Source: Dyella_B jejuensis
Lineage (GTDB): Bacteria; Pseudomonadota; Gammaproteobacteria; Xanthomonadales; Rhodanobacteraceae
DNA: 64,000 nucleotides
Assembly: GCF_044904675.1 (NCBI RefSeq)
Contig: NZ_JADIKJ010000024.1
Span: forward strand, 4,522-68,521
Direction of reading: 5' to 3'
In this document: positions 1-8,266 of the stretch, in pieces
Layout: each line of letters begins with the position of its first letter
How positions within the stretch are numbered: the stretch's first letter is position 1
Translations under genes and position numbers: made by a program
Notes under the pieces: model-generated
Databases searched by the model: none
The model's input: only the letters and a program-made list of their open reading frames with translations
What the model was told of the DNA's origin: nothing

Positions 1-342
1 ACTGTAGATGTTCGGATAACGCCGTAGCGTTTCGAACAGGCTGGAGCGCACGTAGTACACGAAATCCGCCGGCATCAGCGGCGATTCGAGATATTCCTCC
101 TTGAGCACGGTAATCGCGCGCAGCAGCAGGAACAGGCCGCCGCTGAACACCAGCGCAAACGCCAGCCGCGCGAATACAAACGCGGCCACGCCCAGCACGC
201 AGAGCATCAACGCCAGCACGAATGCGCGCTGTTCCAGCAGCGGCTCTTGCCAGGCGGTAAACCAGGCGCAGATGGCGAAGAATGCCAGTGCGCAGGCCGT
301 GGTCGTGCGGTTTCGCGCGGCGCGAAACGGAATCAGCGGCAT
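1..342 (-). CDS. Membrane sulfatase / LTA-synthase-like protein, N-terminal part
   Basis: An open frame runs from an ATG at 342 off the window edge, giving the first 114 residues. The start region has several hydrophobic stretches (for example the run containing ALMLCVLGVAAFVFARLA and the next one around FSGGLFLLL), then EEYLESPLMPADFVYYVRSS. A membrane domain followed by a 'K-x-YL-x-x-PLMPxDF' stretch is typical of the N-terminus of lipoteichoic-acid-synthase-like sulfatases and phosphoglycerol transferases. The catalytic alkaline-phosphatase-fold domain would lie outside the window, so function is inferred from the membrane part only. It is divergent from the downstream cpdB gene. Confidence 0.5.
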   Translation of the reverse strand, partial: MPLIPFRAARNRTTTACALAFFAICAWFTAWQEPLLEQRAFVLALMLCVLGVAAFVFARLAFALVFSGGLFLLLRAITVLKEEYLESPLMPADFVYYVRSSLFETLRRYPNIYS

Positions 343-512
343 GTGGAACGTCCCCCTGGTACGGCGTCGCCTCTCGTTGGGCGGCGCATCATGGTGTGCG
401 AGCAAAATCGATATTTTAGAGCTTTTTCCTGCCCAGGCGGTCGGCCGACAGGCGCGAAATGTCATCCATATCTGCTACGTTCATGCGCCGACTGCCTCTT
501 GCCGGAAGCCCT

Positions 513-2540
513 ATGCGTTTGCGTTCTTGCCGCCTGACCGCCCTTATTGCCACCGCCTTGCTGGCCGGCTGCGCCAGCCAGCCACAGCAGCACTCCCAGC
601 CGCAGGCGCTGCCTGCCGGCTTGCGCGCCGACGTGGCATTGCTGGAAACCACGGACCTGCATTCGAACGTGCTTAGCTACGACTACTACAAGCAAAAAGC
701 CGACCCGACCCTGGGTTTCGAACGCACGGTTACCTTGATCCGCAAGGCACGCAGCCAGTTCACCAACAGTTTCCTGTTCGACGCTGGCGACACCATCCAG
801 GGCAGCGTACTGGCCGACTACCAGGCGCAGGTGCAGAAGATCGACTGCGGCCAGGAACTTGCGATCTACAAGGCGATGGACGCGATCGGCTACGACGGCG
901 GCACCATCGGCAATCATGAATTCAACTACGGCCTGCCCTTTTTGTCGCAGGTCACCGGCACACCCATGAATGTGGATGGCGCCAACCCGCAGCGTTGCGC
1001 CGGCCCGCATTACCCACTGGTGCTGGCTAACGTCAACAGCGTTCGCGACGGCAAGCCGATCTTCAGGCCGTGGACGATCGTCGAACGCAAGATTGCCGCT
1101 TTTACGCCGGATGGCAGCCAGCTGAGCGTGCCGCTGAAGATCGCCATCATCGGCTTCACGCCGCCACCGATCATGCAGTGGGACAAGCAGAACCTGGACG
1201 GCAAGGTGACGGTGACCGGCGTGGTCGAGGCAGCCGAGAAATACATGCCCCAGATCCAGGCGCAGCATCCGGATCTGGTGATCGCGATCCTGCATGGCGG
1301 CCTGAATACTTCGCTCTACTCTGCCGACATGGAAAACGGTGGCTGGTATCTGGCTGGCGTACCGGGTATCGACGTGTTGCTGATGGGACACGAGCACACC
1401 GATTTCCCCGGCCCGCGCTTCGCCCACATGCAGGACGTCGATGACCAGCGCGGCTATGTGCGCGGCGTACCGGCAGTCATGGGTGGCTTTTTCGGCAAGG
1501 ATCTGGGCGTGATCCGGCTGGCGCTGGTACGCCAGCAAGACCATTGGGCGATCGACAAGAGCAAGACCTTCAGCCAGGTATGGCCGATCTGTCCGCCGAT
1601 GATGATGGCGGGCAAACCCGCCGTGTCCGCATCCAATTGCGTGCCGGCCGATCCCCAGGTACGGCTGGCGGTGGGCAAGGTGCAGCAGGCCGCCGTGGAC
1701 TACGTCAATACGCCCATTGGCCAGAGCACGGTACGCATGAGCAGCTATTTCGCCGACGAAGGCGATATGAGCGCGCTCGCGCCGGTGAATGCCGCGCAGA
1801 TCGATTACACCCGGCGCGAGCTGCCAGCCACGCACCCTGAGTTGACCGGCGTGCCAGTACTGGGTTCCGCCGCGGCTTTCCGTACCGGCTTCGGCGGCCC
1901 CGACGATTACACCGATGTGTTGCCCGGTGCGCTCACCCTGCGCAACGCGGCCGACCTGTACTTTTATCCCAATACGCTCACGGCAGTAGAAGTGGATGGC
2001 AGCGGACTGAAGGCATGGCTGGAACAGTCCGCCCGGCGCTTCAACCGCATCGATCCGAACGCGCATGGCGAACAGCCGCTGATCAACGAGAAATACGTCG
2101 GCTATAACTTCGACCAGATTCAGGGCGGCGTCGCCTACGTCATCGATCTCTCCAAGCCGGCCGGGAAGCGCATCGTAAAGCTGACCTATCGCGGCAAGCC
2201 GGTGACACCCTCACAGCATTTCGTGGTGGTGACCAACAACTATCGCGCCAACGGCGGCGGCCATTTCCCGGGATTGGACGGGCATAACGTGGTGCTGGCC
2301 GCGCCCGACGGCACGCGCGAGATCCTGGCGCGCTGGTTGCAGTCGCATCCTTCGCTCGGCGCCAAGGATCTGCCGGCCGCGTCATGGCATTTTGCGCGGC
2401 TGAAGACCAAAGGCACGGTGGTGTTCACGAGTGCCAGCAACAAACAGGCCCTCGCCGCCACCGACGGGCTGCACGCCGTCCGGCAGCTGCGCGACAACGG
2501 CGATGGCACGGCGGTGTACGCGATCGATCTATCGCACTGA
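513..2540 (+). CDS. cpdB: 2',3'-cyclic-nucleotide 2'-phosphodiesterase/3'-nucleotidase, lipoprotein
   Basis: 675 residues; the E. coli enzyme has about 650. It hydrolyses 2',3'-cyclic nucleotides and 3'-nucleotides in the periplasm. The N-terminal metallophosphoesterase domain shows LLETTDLHSN, DAGDTIQG and GNHEFNYG, which carry the metal ligands. The C-terminal 5'-nucleotidase domain includes NNYRANGGGHFPGL. The ATG at 513 is preferred over 459 or 483: it has GGAAG a few bases upstream and it places a lipobox (LLAGC) at Cys20 after a basic, hydrophobic signal, so the protein is probably a lipoprotein. E. coli CpdB is soluble periplasmic, so membrane anchoring here is a lineage feature. It stands alone, followed by an 11-bp inverted repeat. 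Confidence 0.88.
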   Translation: MRLRSCRLTALIATALLAGCASQPQQHSQPQALPAGLRADVALLETTDLHSNVLSYDYYKQKADPTLGFERTVTLIRKARSQFTNSFLFDAGDTIQGSVLADYQAQVQKIDCGQELAIYKAMDAIGYDGGTIGNHEFNYGLPFLSQVTGTPMNVDGANPQRCAGPHYPLVLANVNSVRDGKPIFRPWTIVERKIAAFTPDGSQLSVPLKIAIIGFTPPPIMQWDKQNLDGKVTVTGVVEAAEKYMPQIQAQHPDLVIAILHGGLNTSLYSADMENGGWYLAGVPGIDVLLMGHEHTDFPGPRFAHMQDVDDQRGYVRGVPAVMGGFFGKDLGVIRLALVRQQDHWAIDKSKTFSQVWPICPPMMMAGKPAVSASNCVPADPQVRLAVGKVQQAAVDYVNTPIGQSTVRMSSYFADEGDMSALAPVNAAQIDYTRRELPATHPELTGVPVLGSAAAFRTGFGGPDDYTDVLPGALTLRNAADLYFYPNTLTAVEVDGSGLKAWLEQSARRFNRIDPNAHGEQPLINEKYVGYNFDQIQGGVAYVIDLSKPAGKRIVKLTYRGKPVTPSQHFVVVTNNYRANGGGHFPGLDGHNVVLAAPDGTREILARWLQSHPSLGAKDLPAASWHFARLKTKGTVVFTSASNKQALAATDGLHAVRQLRDNGDGTAVYAIDLSH

Positions 2541-2549
2541 GGAAAATCA

Positions 2550-2592
2550 GGCCGATTGCAGGATGTGGCGTGAAGGAATCGTGCAATCGGCC
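2550..2592. repeat. Inverted repeat after cpdB, possible terminator
   Basis: Perfect 11-bp arms GGCCGATTGCA (2550-2560) and TGCAATCGGCC (2582-2592) are separated by 21 bases, starting nine bases after the cpdB stop. There is no T-tract, so it may be a factor-dependent terminator or an mRNA-stabilising hairpin. The rest of 2541-2701 shows no gene. Confidence 0.4.
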
Positions 2593-2701
2593 ACTGCGCC
2601 CGAAGCTGTCAGTTTCTGTTGCAACCGTTACCCATGCTGCATCGAGCGTTCGGCCGTCCAAATAACCCGCACCCAAATGCGATAGTTTCATTAGCCAAGC
2701 A

Positions 2702-2730
2702 TTGACAGCCGCTTCGGGGCACCTCTATCT
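2702..2730 (+). promoter_or_regulatory. Sigma-70-type promoter of the thr operon
   Basis: A perfect -35 box TTGACA (2702-2707), a 17-base spacer and CTATCT (2725-2730) as a -10 box lie upstream of the threonine leader. Transcription would begin near 2737, giving roughly 75 nt before the leader ATG at 2813. Confidence 0.5.
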
Positions 2731-2812
2731 TCGAGCCATGTCGCCATTATCCACGCCCGCACGCATTGCATTTGCCCCGGTGAACACCGGGCATGCCGGC
2801 GTGGCGGCGACC

Positions 2813-2887
2813 ATGATCATCGCCACGATCATTACCACCACCACTACCGGTACGACCGGTCATGGGGTGGTGTCTGTGCGCGAATAG
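2813..2887 (+). CDS. thrL: thr operon leader peptide
   Basis: A 24-residue peptide beginning MIIATIITTTTTGTTG contains 8 Thr and 4 Ile, the same counts as in E. coli ThrL. It lies just upstream of the homoserine dehydrogenase gene. Ribosome stalling at Thr/Ile codons when charged tRNA is scarce would set the fold of the downstream hairpin. The same frame is open further upstream (ATG at 2738), but the predicted transcription start leaves no leader for that start. The Shine-Dalgarno sequence for 2813 is weak. Confidence 0.75.
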   Translation: MIIATIITTTTTGTTGHGVVSVRE

Positions 2888-2902
2888 GTTCTTACACGCA
2901 AC

Positions 2903-2927
2903 GGCCCCGCCCTCGAAGAGGCGGGCC
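2903..2927 (+). terminator. Candidate attenuator hairpin of the thr operon
   Basis: A GC-rich hairpin lies 15 bases after the leader stop: GGCCCCGCCCTC pairs with GAGGCGGGCC around a GAA loop, with two single-base bulges. It is well placed to be the attenuator, but no T-run follows, so intrinsic termination is not certain. Confidence 0.45.
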
Positions 2928-2975
2928 GGCACACCACCGAACCGCAGCGAGACGGGGCCTCAACCGGAGGCCACC

Positions 2976-4121
2976 ATGGACAGCTGTGCATCACTCATTG
3001 CCGGACCTTTGCATCGCCTGCCGCCGCTGCCGGCGGCCACGTCGCGGCGTCGAACCCTGGCCGTCGGCCTGGTGGGTCCCGGGCGCGTGGGCAGTGTGCT
3101 ATTGGAACAGCTGCGTGCGGCACAGGATCGCCTGGCACGCGAGAACGGCCTCGACCTGAAGCTCTGTGGCGTGGCTGCCAGCCGACGCATGTGGCTGGAT
3201 TGCGATGATCCTGAACTCAATGCGCGCCATGACAGCGCGCAGACCTGGCGCCCTGCCGACCTGGACCAGTTCGCCAACCACGTGCGCGGCGACGGCCAGC
3301 GCCACGCGATGCTGATCGATTGCAGTGCCAATGATGCGGTGGCTTCGCAGTATCCCTATTGGCTCGCATCGGGCCTGCACTTGGTTACGCCGAACAAGCT
3401 GGCCAGCAGCGGGCCGCTGTCGCGCTGGCAGGCGATCCGCGCGGCCAGCCATCACGGCGGACGGTTTCGCTACGAGGCCACGGTCTGCGCCGGCCTGCCT
3501 GTGGTGCAGACACTGCGCGATCTGCTGGATACCGGCGATCAGCTGTTATCGGTCGAAGGCATGTTTTCCGGCACGCTCGCCTGGCTGTGTTGCCATTACG
3601 ACGGGCAGCGCCCGTTCTCCGCGCTGGTCCGCGAAGCGCATGCGCTGGGCTATACCGAACCGGATCCGCGCGACGATCTGTCCGGCACCGACGTGGCGCG
3701 CAAGCTGGTGATCCTGGCGCGCGAAGCTGGCTGGCCGCTATCGCTGCACGATGTGGCGGTGGAAAGCCTGGTGCCGCCGGCGCTGGCCGAACTTTCGCTG
3801 GAAGCATGCATGAGCCGGCTCGACGAACTGGACGCGCCGATGACCGAATGGCTCGCCGCCGCCCAATCCAGGCACGGCGTACTGCGCCACGTAGCCAGCC
3901 TGGATCGCGATGGCCGCGCCCAGGTCCGCTTGCAGGTGCTGCCGCTGTCGCATCCGTTCGCACACACCCGGCTTACGGATAACATCGTGCAGTTCCGCAC
4001 CCAGCGCTATCGCGACAATCCGCTACTGGTACAAGGACCCGGCGCCGGCCCCGAAGTGACGGCGGCCGGGGTGTTCGCCGACCTGTTGCGCATCGCCGAA
4101 TCGCTGGAAGTGCGCGCATGA
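2976..4121 (+). CDS. Homoserine dehydrogenase (stand-alone, ThrA-type)
   Basis: 381 residues. It reduces aspartate semialdehyde to homoserine with NAD(P)H, the first committed step towards threonine and methionine. The N-terminal Rossmann fold has GLVGPGRVGSVLLEQL. The catalytic region contains TPNKLASS with the usual lysine, and DPRDDLSGTDVARKL is close to the C-terminal half of the bifunctional ThrA. There is no aspartokinase domain: the ATG at 2976 has GGAGG just upstream and only the leader peptide precedes it. The stop overlaps the thrB start (ATGA). Relatives often carry an aspartokinase-dehydrogenase fusion at this position, so aspartokinase must be encoded elsewhere. Confidence 0.9.
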   Translation: MDSCASLIAGPLHRLPPLPAATSRRRTLAVGLVGPGRVGSVLLEQLRAAQDRLARENGLDLKLCGVAASRRMWLDCDDPELNARHDSAQTWRPADLDQFANHVRGDGQRHAMLIDCSANDAVASQYPYWLASGLHLVTPNKLASSGPLSRWQAIRAASHHGGRFRYEATVCAGLPVVQTLRDLLDTGDQLLSVEGMFSGTLAWLCCHYDGQRPFSALVREAHALGYTEPDPRDDLSGTDVARKLVILAREAGWPLSLHDVAVESLVPPALAELSLEACMSRLDELDAPMTEWLAAAQSRHGVLRHVASLDRDGRAQVRLQVLPLSHPFAHTRLTDNIVQFRTQRYRDNPLLVQGPGAGPEVTAAGVFADLLRIAESLEVRA

Positions 4122-5107
4122 ATACTCCTCTTGCCATGAAGTCCGCCATGCCGCCGCAACGCCTGCTATCCGCTTCCGCCGTCGCCTATGCCAGCGTGGG
4201 TAACGTCGGCGTGGGTTTCGACATCCTCGGGCATTGCATGGCCGGCGCGAACGATCGTGTCGACGTCCGCCGCATCGATACGCCGACCGTGCAGATCGCG
4301 GGCATCGATGGCTGCGTCGACGTGTTGCCGATGGACGCCGCGCACAATACTGCCGGCGCCGCGTTGATGGCGCTGCGCAAGGCGCTCGGCCTGCAACACG
4401 GGTTCGAGCTTTCACTGCACAAAGGCATTGCGCTGGGATCGGGCATGGGTGGTTCGGCGGCTTCCTGCGTGGCGGCATTGGTCGCGGCCAATGCACTGCT
4501 GGAGCGCGCGCTATCGCGCGAGGCGCTGTATGAATTCGCGCTGCAGGGCGAAGCGGTGGCCAGCGGCGGCCGCCATGGCGACAACGTCGGGCCCATGCTG
4601 CTTGGCGGCCTGGTGCTGGCGACACGCGACCGGCTGTTGCGCATCCCGGTTCCGTCGGGCTGGCACTGCGCGTTGGTGCATCCGCATGTGGTACTGGAGA
4701 CGCGCAAGGCACGCGCGGCGCTCGCCGGCGATTACGCACTGGGCGAGTTCGTGGCGCAGTCGGCCAACTTCGCGCTGGTGCTCGCCGGTTGCTTCCGTGG
4801 CGATGCCGGACTGGTGCGGGAAGGATTGAAGGACGTACTGATCGAACCGCGTCGTGCGTCGCTGGTGCCGAACTTTGCGCGCGTGAAGCAGGCGGCGCTG
4901 GATCATCGCGCGCTCGGCGCCAGCATTTCCGGCGGCGGCCCCAGCGTGTTCGGCTGGTTCGAACACCAGGCCGATGCCGACGCCGCCGTCGCCGCGATGG
5001 GTGCCGCCTTCGCCGAAGCAGGGCTGGACAGCGACGGCTTCGTCGCACCAGTGGCGGGCCCTGCCGCCTCGCTGGTGGCAGCTGGCGACGCGGGGGAGCA
5101 CGCATGA
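4118..5107 (+). CDS. thrB: Homoserine kinase
   Basis: 329 residues, GHMP kinase family. It phosphorylates homoserine to O-phosphohomoserine. The family's ATP-binding glycine-rich loop is visible as LGSGMGGSAAS near residue 110, and ISGGGPSVFGW near residue 270 is the C-terminal GHMP motif. The ATG at 4118 overlaps the upstream stop and has GGAAG seven bases away; in-frame ATGs at 4136 and 4148 are less well placed. It is translationally coupled to its neighbours on both sides. Confidence 0.93.
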   Translation: MNTPLAMKSAMPPQRLLSASAVAYASVGNVGVGFDILGHCMAGANDRVDVRRIDTPTVQIAGIDGCVDVLPMDAAHNTAGAALMALRKALGLQHGFELSLHKGIALGSGMGGSAASCVAALVAANALLERALSREALYEFALQGEAVASGGRHGDNVGPMLLGGLVLATRDRLLRIPVPSGWHCALVHPHVVLETRKARAALAGDYALGEFVAQSANFALVLAGCFRGDAGLVREGLKDVLIEPRRASLVPNFARVKQAALDHRALGASISGGGPSVFGWFEHQADADAAVAAMGAAFAEAGLDSDGFVAPVAGPAASLVAAGDAGEHA

Positions 5108-6438
5108 GCGGATCGTTGCGCTATCCCAGCACGCGCGGCGGCTGTCCGGCCGCCAGCTTGAGCGAAGCGATCGCCGCCGGGCTCGCCCCGGATGGCGGCC
5201 TGTACGTTCCAGAACGTCTGCCGCGACTGGAACCGGCCGCCTTCAGGCCGGGGGACAGCCTCGCCGATACGGCAACCACGCTGCTCGAGCCGTTTTTTGC
5301 CGGGGACACGCTGGCCGGTTCGTTGCCGACGATCTGCGCCGAAGCGCTGACCTTCCCCACGCCATTGCGATCGCTGACGCAGCATCCGGGTACCTGCTTG
5401 CTGGAGCTTTTCCACGGACCCACCGCCGCCTTCAAGGACGTCGGCGCGCGCTTCCTCGCCGCATGCCTGCGCCGGCTGCGCGGCGATCATGCGCCCCCGC
5501 TGACGATCCTGGTGGCCACCTCCGGCGATACCGGCGCCGCGGTGGGCGCCGCCTTTCATCGCCAGCCCGGGATCGAGGTGGTGATCCTGTATCCGGATGG
5601 CCGCGTGTCGCCACGGCAGGCGCATCAACTGGGTTGCTTTGGCGACAACGTGCATGCGCTGCGGGTGCAAGGCCGTTTCGACGATTGCCAGCGCATGGTG
5701 AAAGCCGCTTTGAACGACCCGGCGCTGCAAGCGCAATCGCCGTTGTCGTCCGCCAACAGCATCAGTCTCGGCCGGCTGTTGCCGCAGATGAGCTATTACG
5801 CGCATGCCGCGCTGGCGTGGTGGCGCCAGCACGACCAGGCGCTCAACGTGATGGTGCCTACCGGCAACCTGGGCAATGCGCTGGCCGCGGTGTGGGTCCG
5901 CGAAATGGGCTTGCCGCTGGGCAAGATCCGGCTGGCCTGCAACGCCAACGCTACGCTGCCCGATTTCTTCGCCGGCGACGATTACGCGCCGCGTCAGGCG
6001 GTGGCGACGCTGGCGAACGCGATGGATGTGGGAGCGCCCAGCAATTTCGAGCGGCTGCTCTGGACCTTTGCGCGGCCGGATGCACTGCGTGCGCAACTGC
6101 AGGCACAAAGCGTGGACGACCGCAGCATTGCCGAGACGATCGCAAAACATGCACGCGAACAGGGGGACGTGCTGTGCCCGCACACTGCCACCGCCATGCA
6201 CCTGCTCGACCGGTACCGCGCTGCCGGCGACGACATGCCATGGGCCGTGGTGGCGACCGCGCATCCGGCAAAATTCGAAAGCGTGGTCGAGCCCTTGATC
6301 GGCACATCGATCGAGGTGCCGGCCACGCTGGCCGCCATGCTGCAGCGGCCAGCATCCGCCACGCCGTTGGCGGCGCAAGACGATGCCTTGCGCCAGTGGC
6401 TCATGGAACGCAGCCCGCTGCATGCCACCATTGATTGA
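5104..6438 (+). CDS. thrC: Threonine synthase
   Basis: 444 residues, PLP-dependent fold type II. It converts O-phosphohomoserine to threonine. The PLP lysine lies in GPTAAFKDVGARF. ATSGDTGAAVG forms the phosphate-binding segment, and VPTGNLGNALAA is a conserved later motif. The ATG at 5104 overlaps the thrB stop and is preceded by GGGGAG. It is the last gene of the thr operon, followed by a short hairpin at 6456-6478. Confidence 0.95.
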   Translation: MSGSLRYPSTRGGCPAASLSEAIAAGLAPDGGLYVPERLPRLEPAAFRPGDSLADTATTLLEPFFAGDTLAGSLPTICAEALTFPTPLRSLTQHPGTCLLELFHGPTAAFKDVGARFLAACLRRLRGDHAPPLTILVATSGDTGAAVGAAFHRQPGIEVVILYPDGRVSPRQAHQLGCFGDNVHALRVQGRFDDCQRMVKAALNDPALQAQSPLSSANSISLGRLLPQMSYYAHAALAWWRQHDQALNVMVPTGNLGNALAAVWVREMGLPLGKIRLACNANATLPDFFAGDDYAPRQAVATLANAMDVGAPSNFERLLWTFARPDALRAQLQAQSVDDRSIAETIAKHAREQGDVLCPHTATAMHLLDRYRAAGDDMPWAVVATAHPAKFESVVEPLIGTSIEVPATLAAMLQRPASATPLAAQDDALRQWLMERSPLHATID

Positions 6439-6455
6439 TGCTTCGCTATCCGCAG

Positions 6456-6478
6456 CCTCTCCCGGGAACCAGGAGAGG
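6456..6478. terminator. Hairpin at the end of the thr operon
   Basis: CCTCTCC (6456-6462) and GGAGAGG (6472-6478) form a 7-bp stem around a 9-base loop between the convergent thrC and hydrolase genes. It has no T-tract, so its role as a bidirectional terminator is tentative. Confidence 0.35.
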
Positions 6479-6491
6479 GAGAACCCATGCT

Positions 6492-7061
6492 TCAGCCGAG
6501 CATGTCCAGCACTTGCGCGGTAGCGCGCACGCGACCGATGCGCGGAAAGATGTGCTGGACCGCAAAGCCATGCTGTTCGGCATTGGCCGCGCTCATCGCG
6601 TCTTCGGCAAAGACCAGCCCGAAGCCCAGTTCCCATGCATTGCGCGCGGTCGATTCCACGCCGATATTGGTCGAAATGCCGCCAAGCACGACGTGCTCGA
6701 TGCCACGGCGGCGCAGTTGCAGTTCCAGCTCGGTACCGTAGAACGCGCCCCACTGGCGCTTGGTTACCCGAATATCGCTGTCGACCACGCCGAGGTCGGC
6801 GGGAAAATCCCACCAGTCGGCCGGCAACGTCCTGGCCGGCATCGCCTGATCGACCGGCTGGCGCAATGCGTCACCGCCATCGGCGGACCAACCCACGCGC
6901 ACCAGCACGACCGGCGCACCAAGTTCGCGGAATCGCCGGGTCAACGCACTAGCATTGCCCAACACATCGGCGGCGCTGTGGGGACCGCCCGCGAACGGTA
7001 GGATACCCTTCTGCAAGTCGATGAGAACGAGCGCCGTGTGGCGCGGATCGAGTTTTTCCAC
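6492..7061 (-). CDS. Isochorismatase-family (YecD-like) hydrolase
   Basis: 189 residues. The isochorismatase/cysteine-hydrolase fold is shown by ALVLIDLQKGI (catalytic Asp), TKRQWGAFYGT (catalytic Lys region) and GGISTNIGVESTARNAWELG. In classical members the last motif has the nucleophilic cysteine; here it is glycine (STNIGVES), as in the YecD subfamily, so classical amidase chemistry is unlikely and the substrate is unknown. The GTG at 7061 is chosen because GGAG lies six bases upstream. It is divergent from a TetR regulator with a perfect palindrome between them, so it is probably the regulator's target. Confidence 0.82.
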   Translation of the reverse strand: MEKLDPRHTALVLIDLQKGILPFAGGPHSAADVLGNASALTRRFRELGAPVVLVRVGWSADGGDALRQPVDQAMPARTLPADWWDFPADLGVVDSDIRVTKRQWGAFYGTELELQLRRRGIEHVVLGGISTNIGVESTARNAWELGFGLVFAEDAMSAANAEQHGFAVQHIFPRIGRVRATAQVLDMLG

Positions 7062-7079
7062 GGGATTCTCCGGATCATG

Positions 7080-7101
7080 AAAGTGAGGATATCCTCACTT
7101 T
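7080..7101. promoter_or_regulatory. Palindromic operator between hydrolase and TetR genes
   Basis: A perfect 22-bp palindrome with core AAGTGAGGATATCCTCACTT (7081-7100) lies between the two divergent starts. A second, shorter near-copy, GAGGATGTCCTC (7111-7122), overlaps the TetR start codon region. Size and position fit a TetR-family operator controlling both genes. Confidence 0.7.
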
Positions 7102-7114
7102 GGAGTTTATGAGG

Positions 7115-7729
7115 ATGTCCTCGCAAAAAACAAGCAGTGTGCGCCGTGTCCCGCAACGCCAGCGCGGCCATGAGCGCGTGGCCGCGCTGCTGGAGGCGGC
7201 CGCAGGTTGCTTTGTCGAAAAAGGCTATGGCGCGACCACGATGACCGAGATCGCCGCGCGTGCCGGCGCGGCGATCGGCTCGCTCTACCAGTTCTTTCCG
7301 ACCAAGGAAGCGCTGGCGCGCGCGCTGCTGGAGCAGTATGCGCAATCCGTCTATGCAGAACTGGGCAAGCTTGCCGAGCAGTCGGCGCAATGGGATACGG
7401 AAGAACTGGCCGCGCGGCTAAGCCTGTTCCTGGTGGCGTTCCGCAGACGCCATCCTGCTTTCGTGATCCTGGTTGAGGCGGCACCGACGCCGGCGGCCGA
7501 TGCCATGGCGATCCGCCGCCGCGTGCGCGCGGAACTGCAGGCATTGCTGGCCCATCGCGCGCCGCGGCGTTCGAGCGAAGACCTGTACGCGGCGGCAGTC
7601 GTGGTGCAGCAGCTGATGAAAGCCGCCGTGGCGATCCAGGCGGAACCGGGCATGCCGGGGCGCCACGCTGCGCTGGGGCAACTGCAACACGCCATGCAGC
7701 TGTATCTGCATGACGTGTTCGGCGAATAG
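7115..7729 (+). CDS. TetR/AcrR-family transcriptional regulator
   Basis: 204 residues. The N-terminal helix-turn-helix is clear: AAAGCFVEKGYGATTMTEIA, then GSLYQFFPTKEALARALL. The C-terminal ligand-binding half is not assignable to a subgroup. Starts at TTG 7100, ATG 7109 and ATG 7115 are possible; 7115 has the best spacing to GGAG at 7102-7105. It probably represses itself and the divergent hydrolase through the palindrome; the inducer is unknown. Confidence 0.85.
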   Translation: MSSQKTSSVRRVPQRQRGHERVAALLEAAAGCFVEKGYGATTMTEIAARAGAAIGSLYQFFPTKEALARALLEQYAQSVYAELGKLAEQSAQWDTEELAARLSLFLVAFRRRHPAFVILVEAAPTPAADAMAIRRRVRAELQALLAHRAPRRSSEDLYAAAVVVQQLMKAAVAIQAEPGMPGRHAALGQLQHAMQLYLHDVFGE

Positions 7730-7733
7730 CGGA

Positions 7734-8162
7734 TCAGCCGCCCTTGGCGGGATAGGTCTGGAAGCCGCCGCTCTGCGGCGGCGGCGGCGGCGGCGGTTGC
7801 GCGCCAGGGCTCTGCACCGGCGGCGGGGCGAACGACCCTTCATGGTGGTTGCCGCAGCTATACGCTTCCCACGGCTGCGAACCGTCGGCCGGGTCGGCGA
7901 GCGGCTTGATGGTATCGGCGTGCATGCTCAACGCGCTGTTGCGCGCCTGCACCTGCAATTCGTCGCGCACTTTGATGTCGTTGCGGTCGAACGGCCCCAC
8001 ATGGTCCATCACCGAGACAGTGATCTTGCCCAGATCGCGGCACCCGGAAACGTCGCCGTTCCACACGGTGCGCACAATGCTGGAGCCCGGATCCGGATTG
8101 ATGCCCCAGGTACAGCCGCCGAGCAGCACGACAGGTGCGAGCAACAGCAGGGTCTTGCGCAT
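7734..8162 (-). CDS. DUF4156-like lipoprotein with proline-rich tail
   Basis: 142 residues. MRKTLLLLAPVVLLGGC is a lipoprotein signal with the lipid-modified Cys at position 17. The middle (VSGCRDLGKITVSV, DELQVQARNSA) resembles the DUF4156 family of small envelope lipoproteins with unknown function. The C-terminus is a low-complexity Pro/Gly/Gln segment with a run of seven prolines. The ATG at 8162 has GGAG six bases upstream, better than the ATG at 8174. It is convergent with the TetR gene, four bases from its stop. Confidence 0.65.
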   Translation of the reverse strand: MRKTLLLLAPVVLLGGCTWGINPDPGSSIVRTVWNGDVSGCRDLGKITVSVMDHVGPFDRNDIKVRDELQVQARNSALSMHADTIKPLADPADGSQPWEAYSCGNHHEGSFAPPPVQSPGAQPPPPPPPQSGGFQTYPAKGG

Positions 8163-8266
8163 GAGTAACTCCATATAAGCGAGAAGGCGAAGGCGTAGCG
8201 CCTGCCATCGTAGCGCGTCGCCCCGCCCGGTCGCCGAACGCAGGCTTAGCGCGCGGGCCGGGCGGC

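Noticed and set aside
462..2066. Long minus-strand open frame opposite cpdB
   Set aside because: It is the antisense shadow of a high-GC gene; the plus strand encodes all CpdB motifs.
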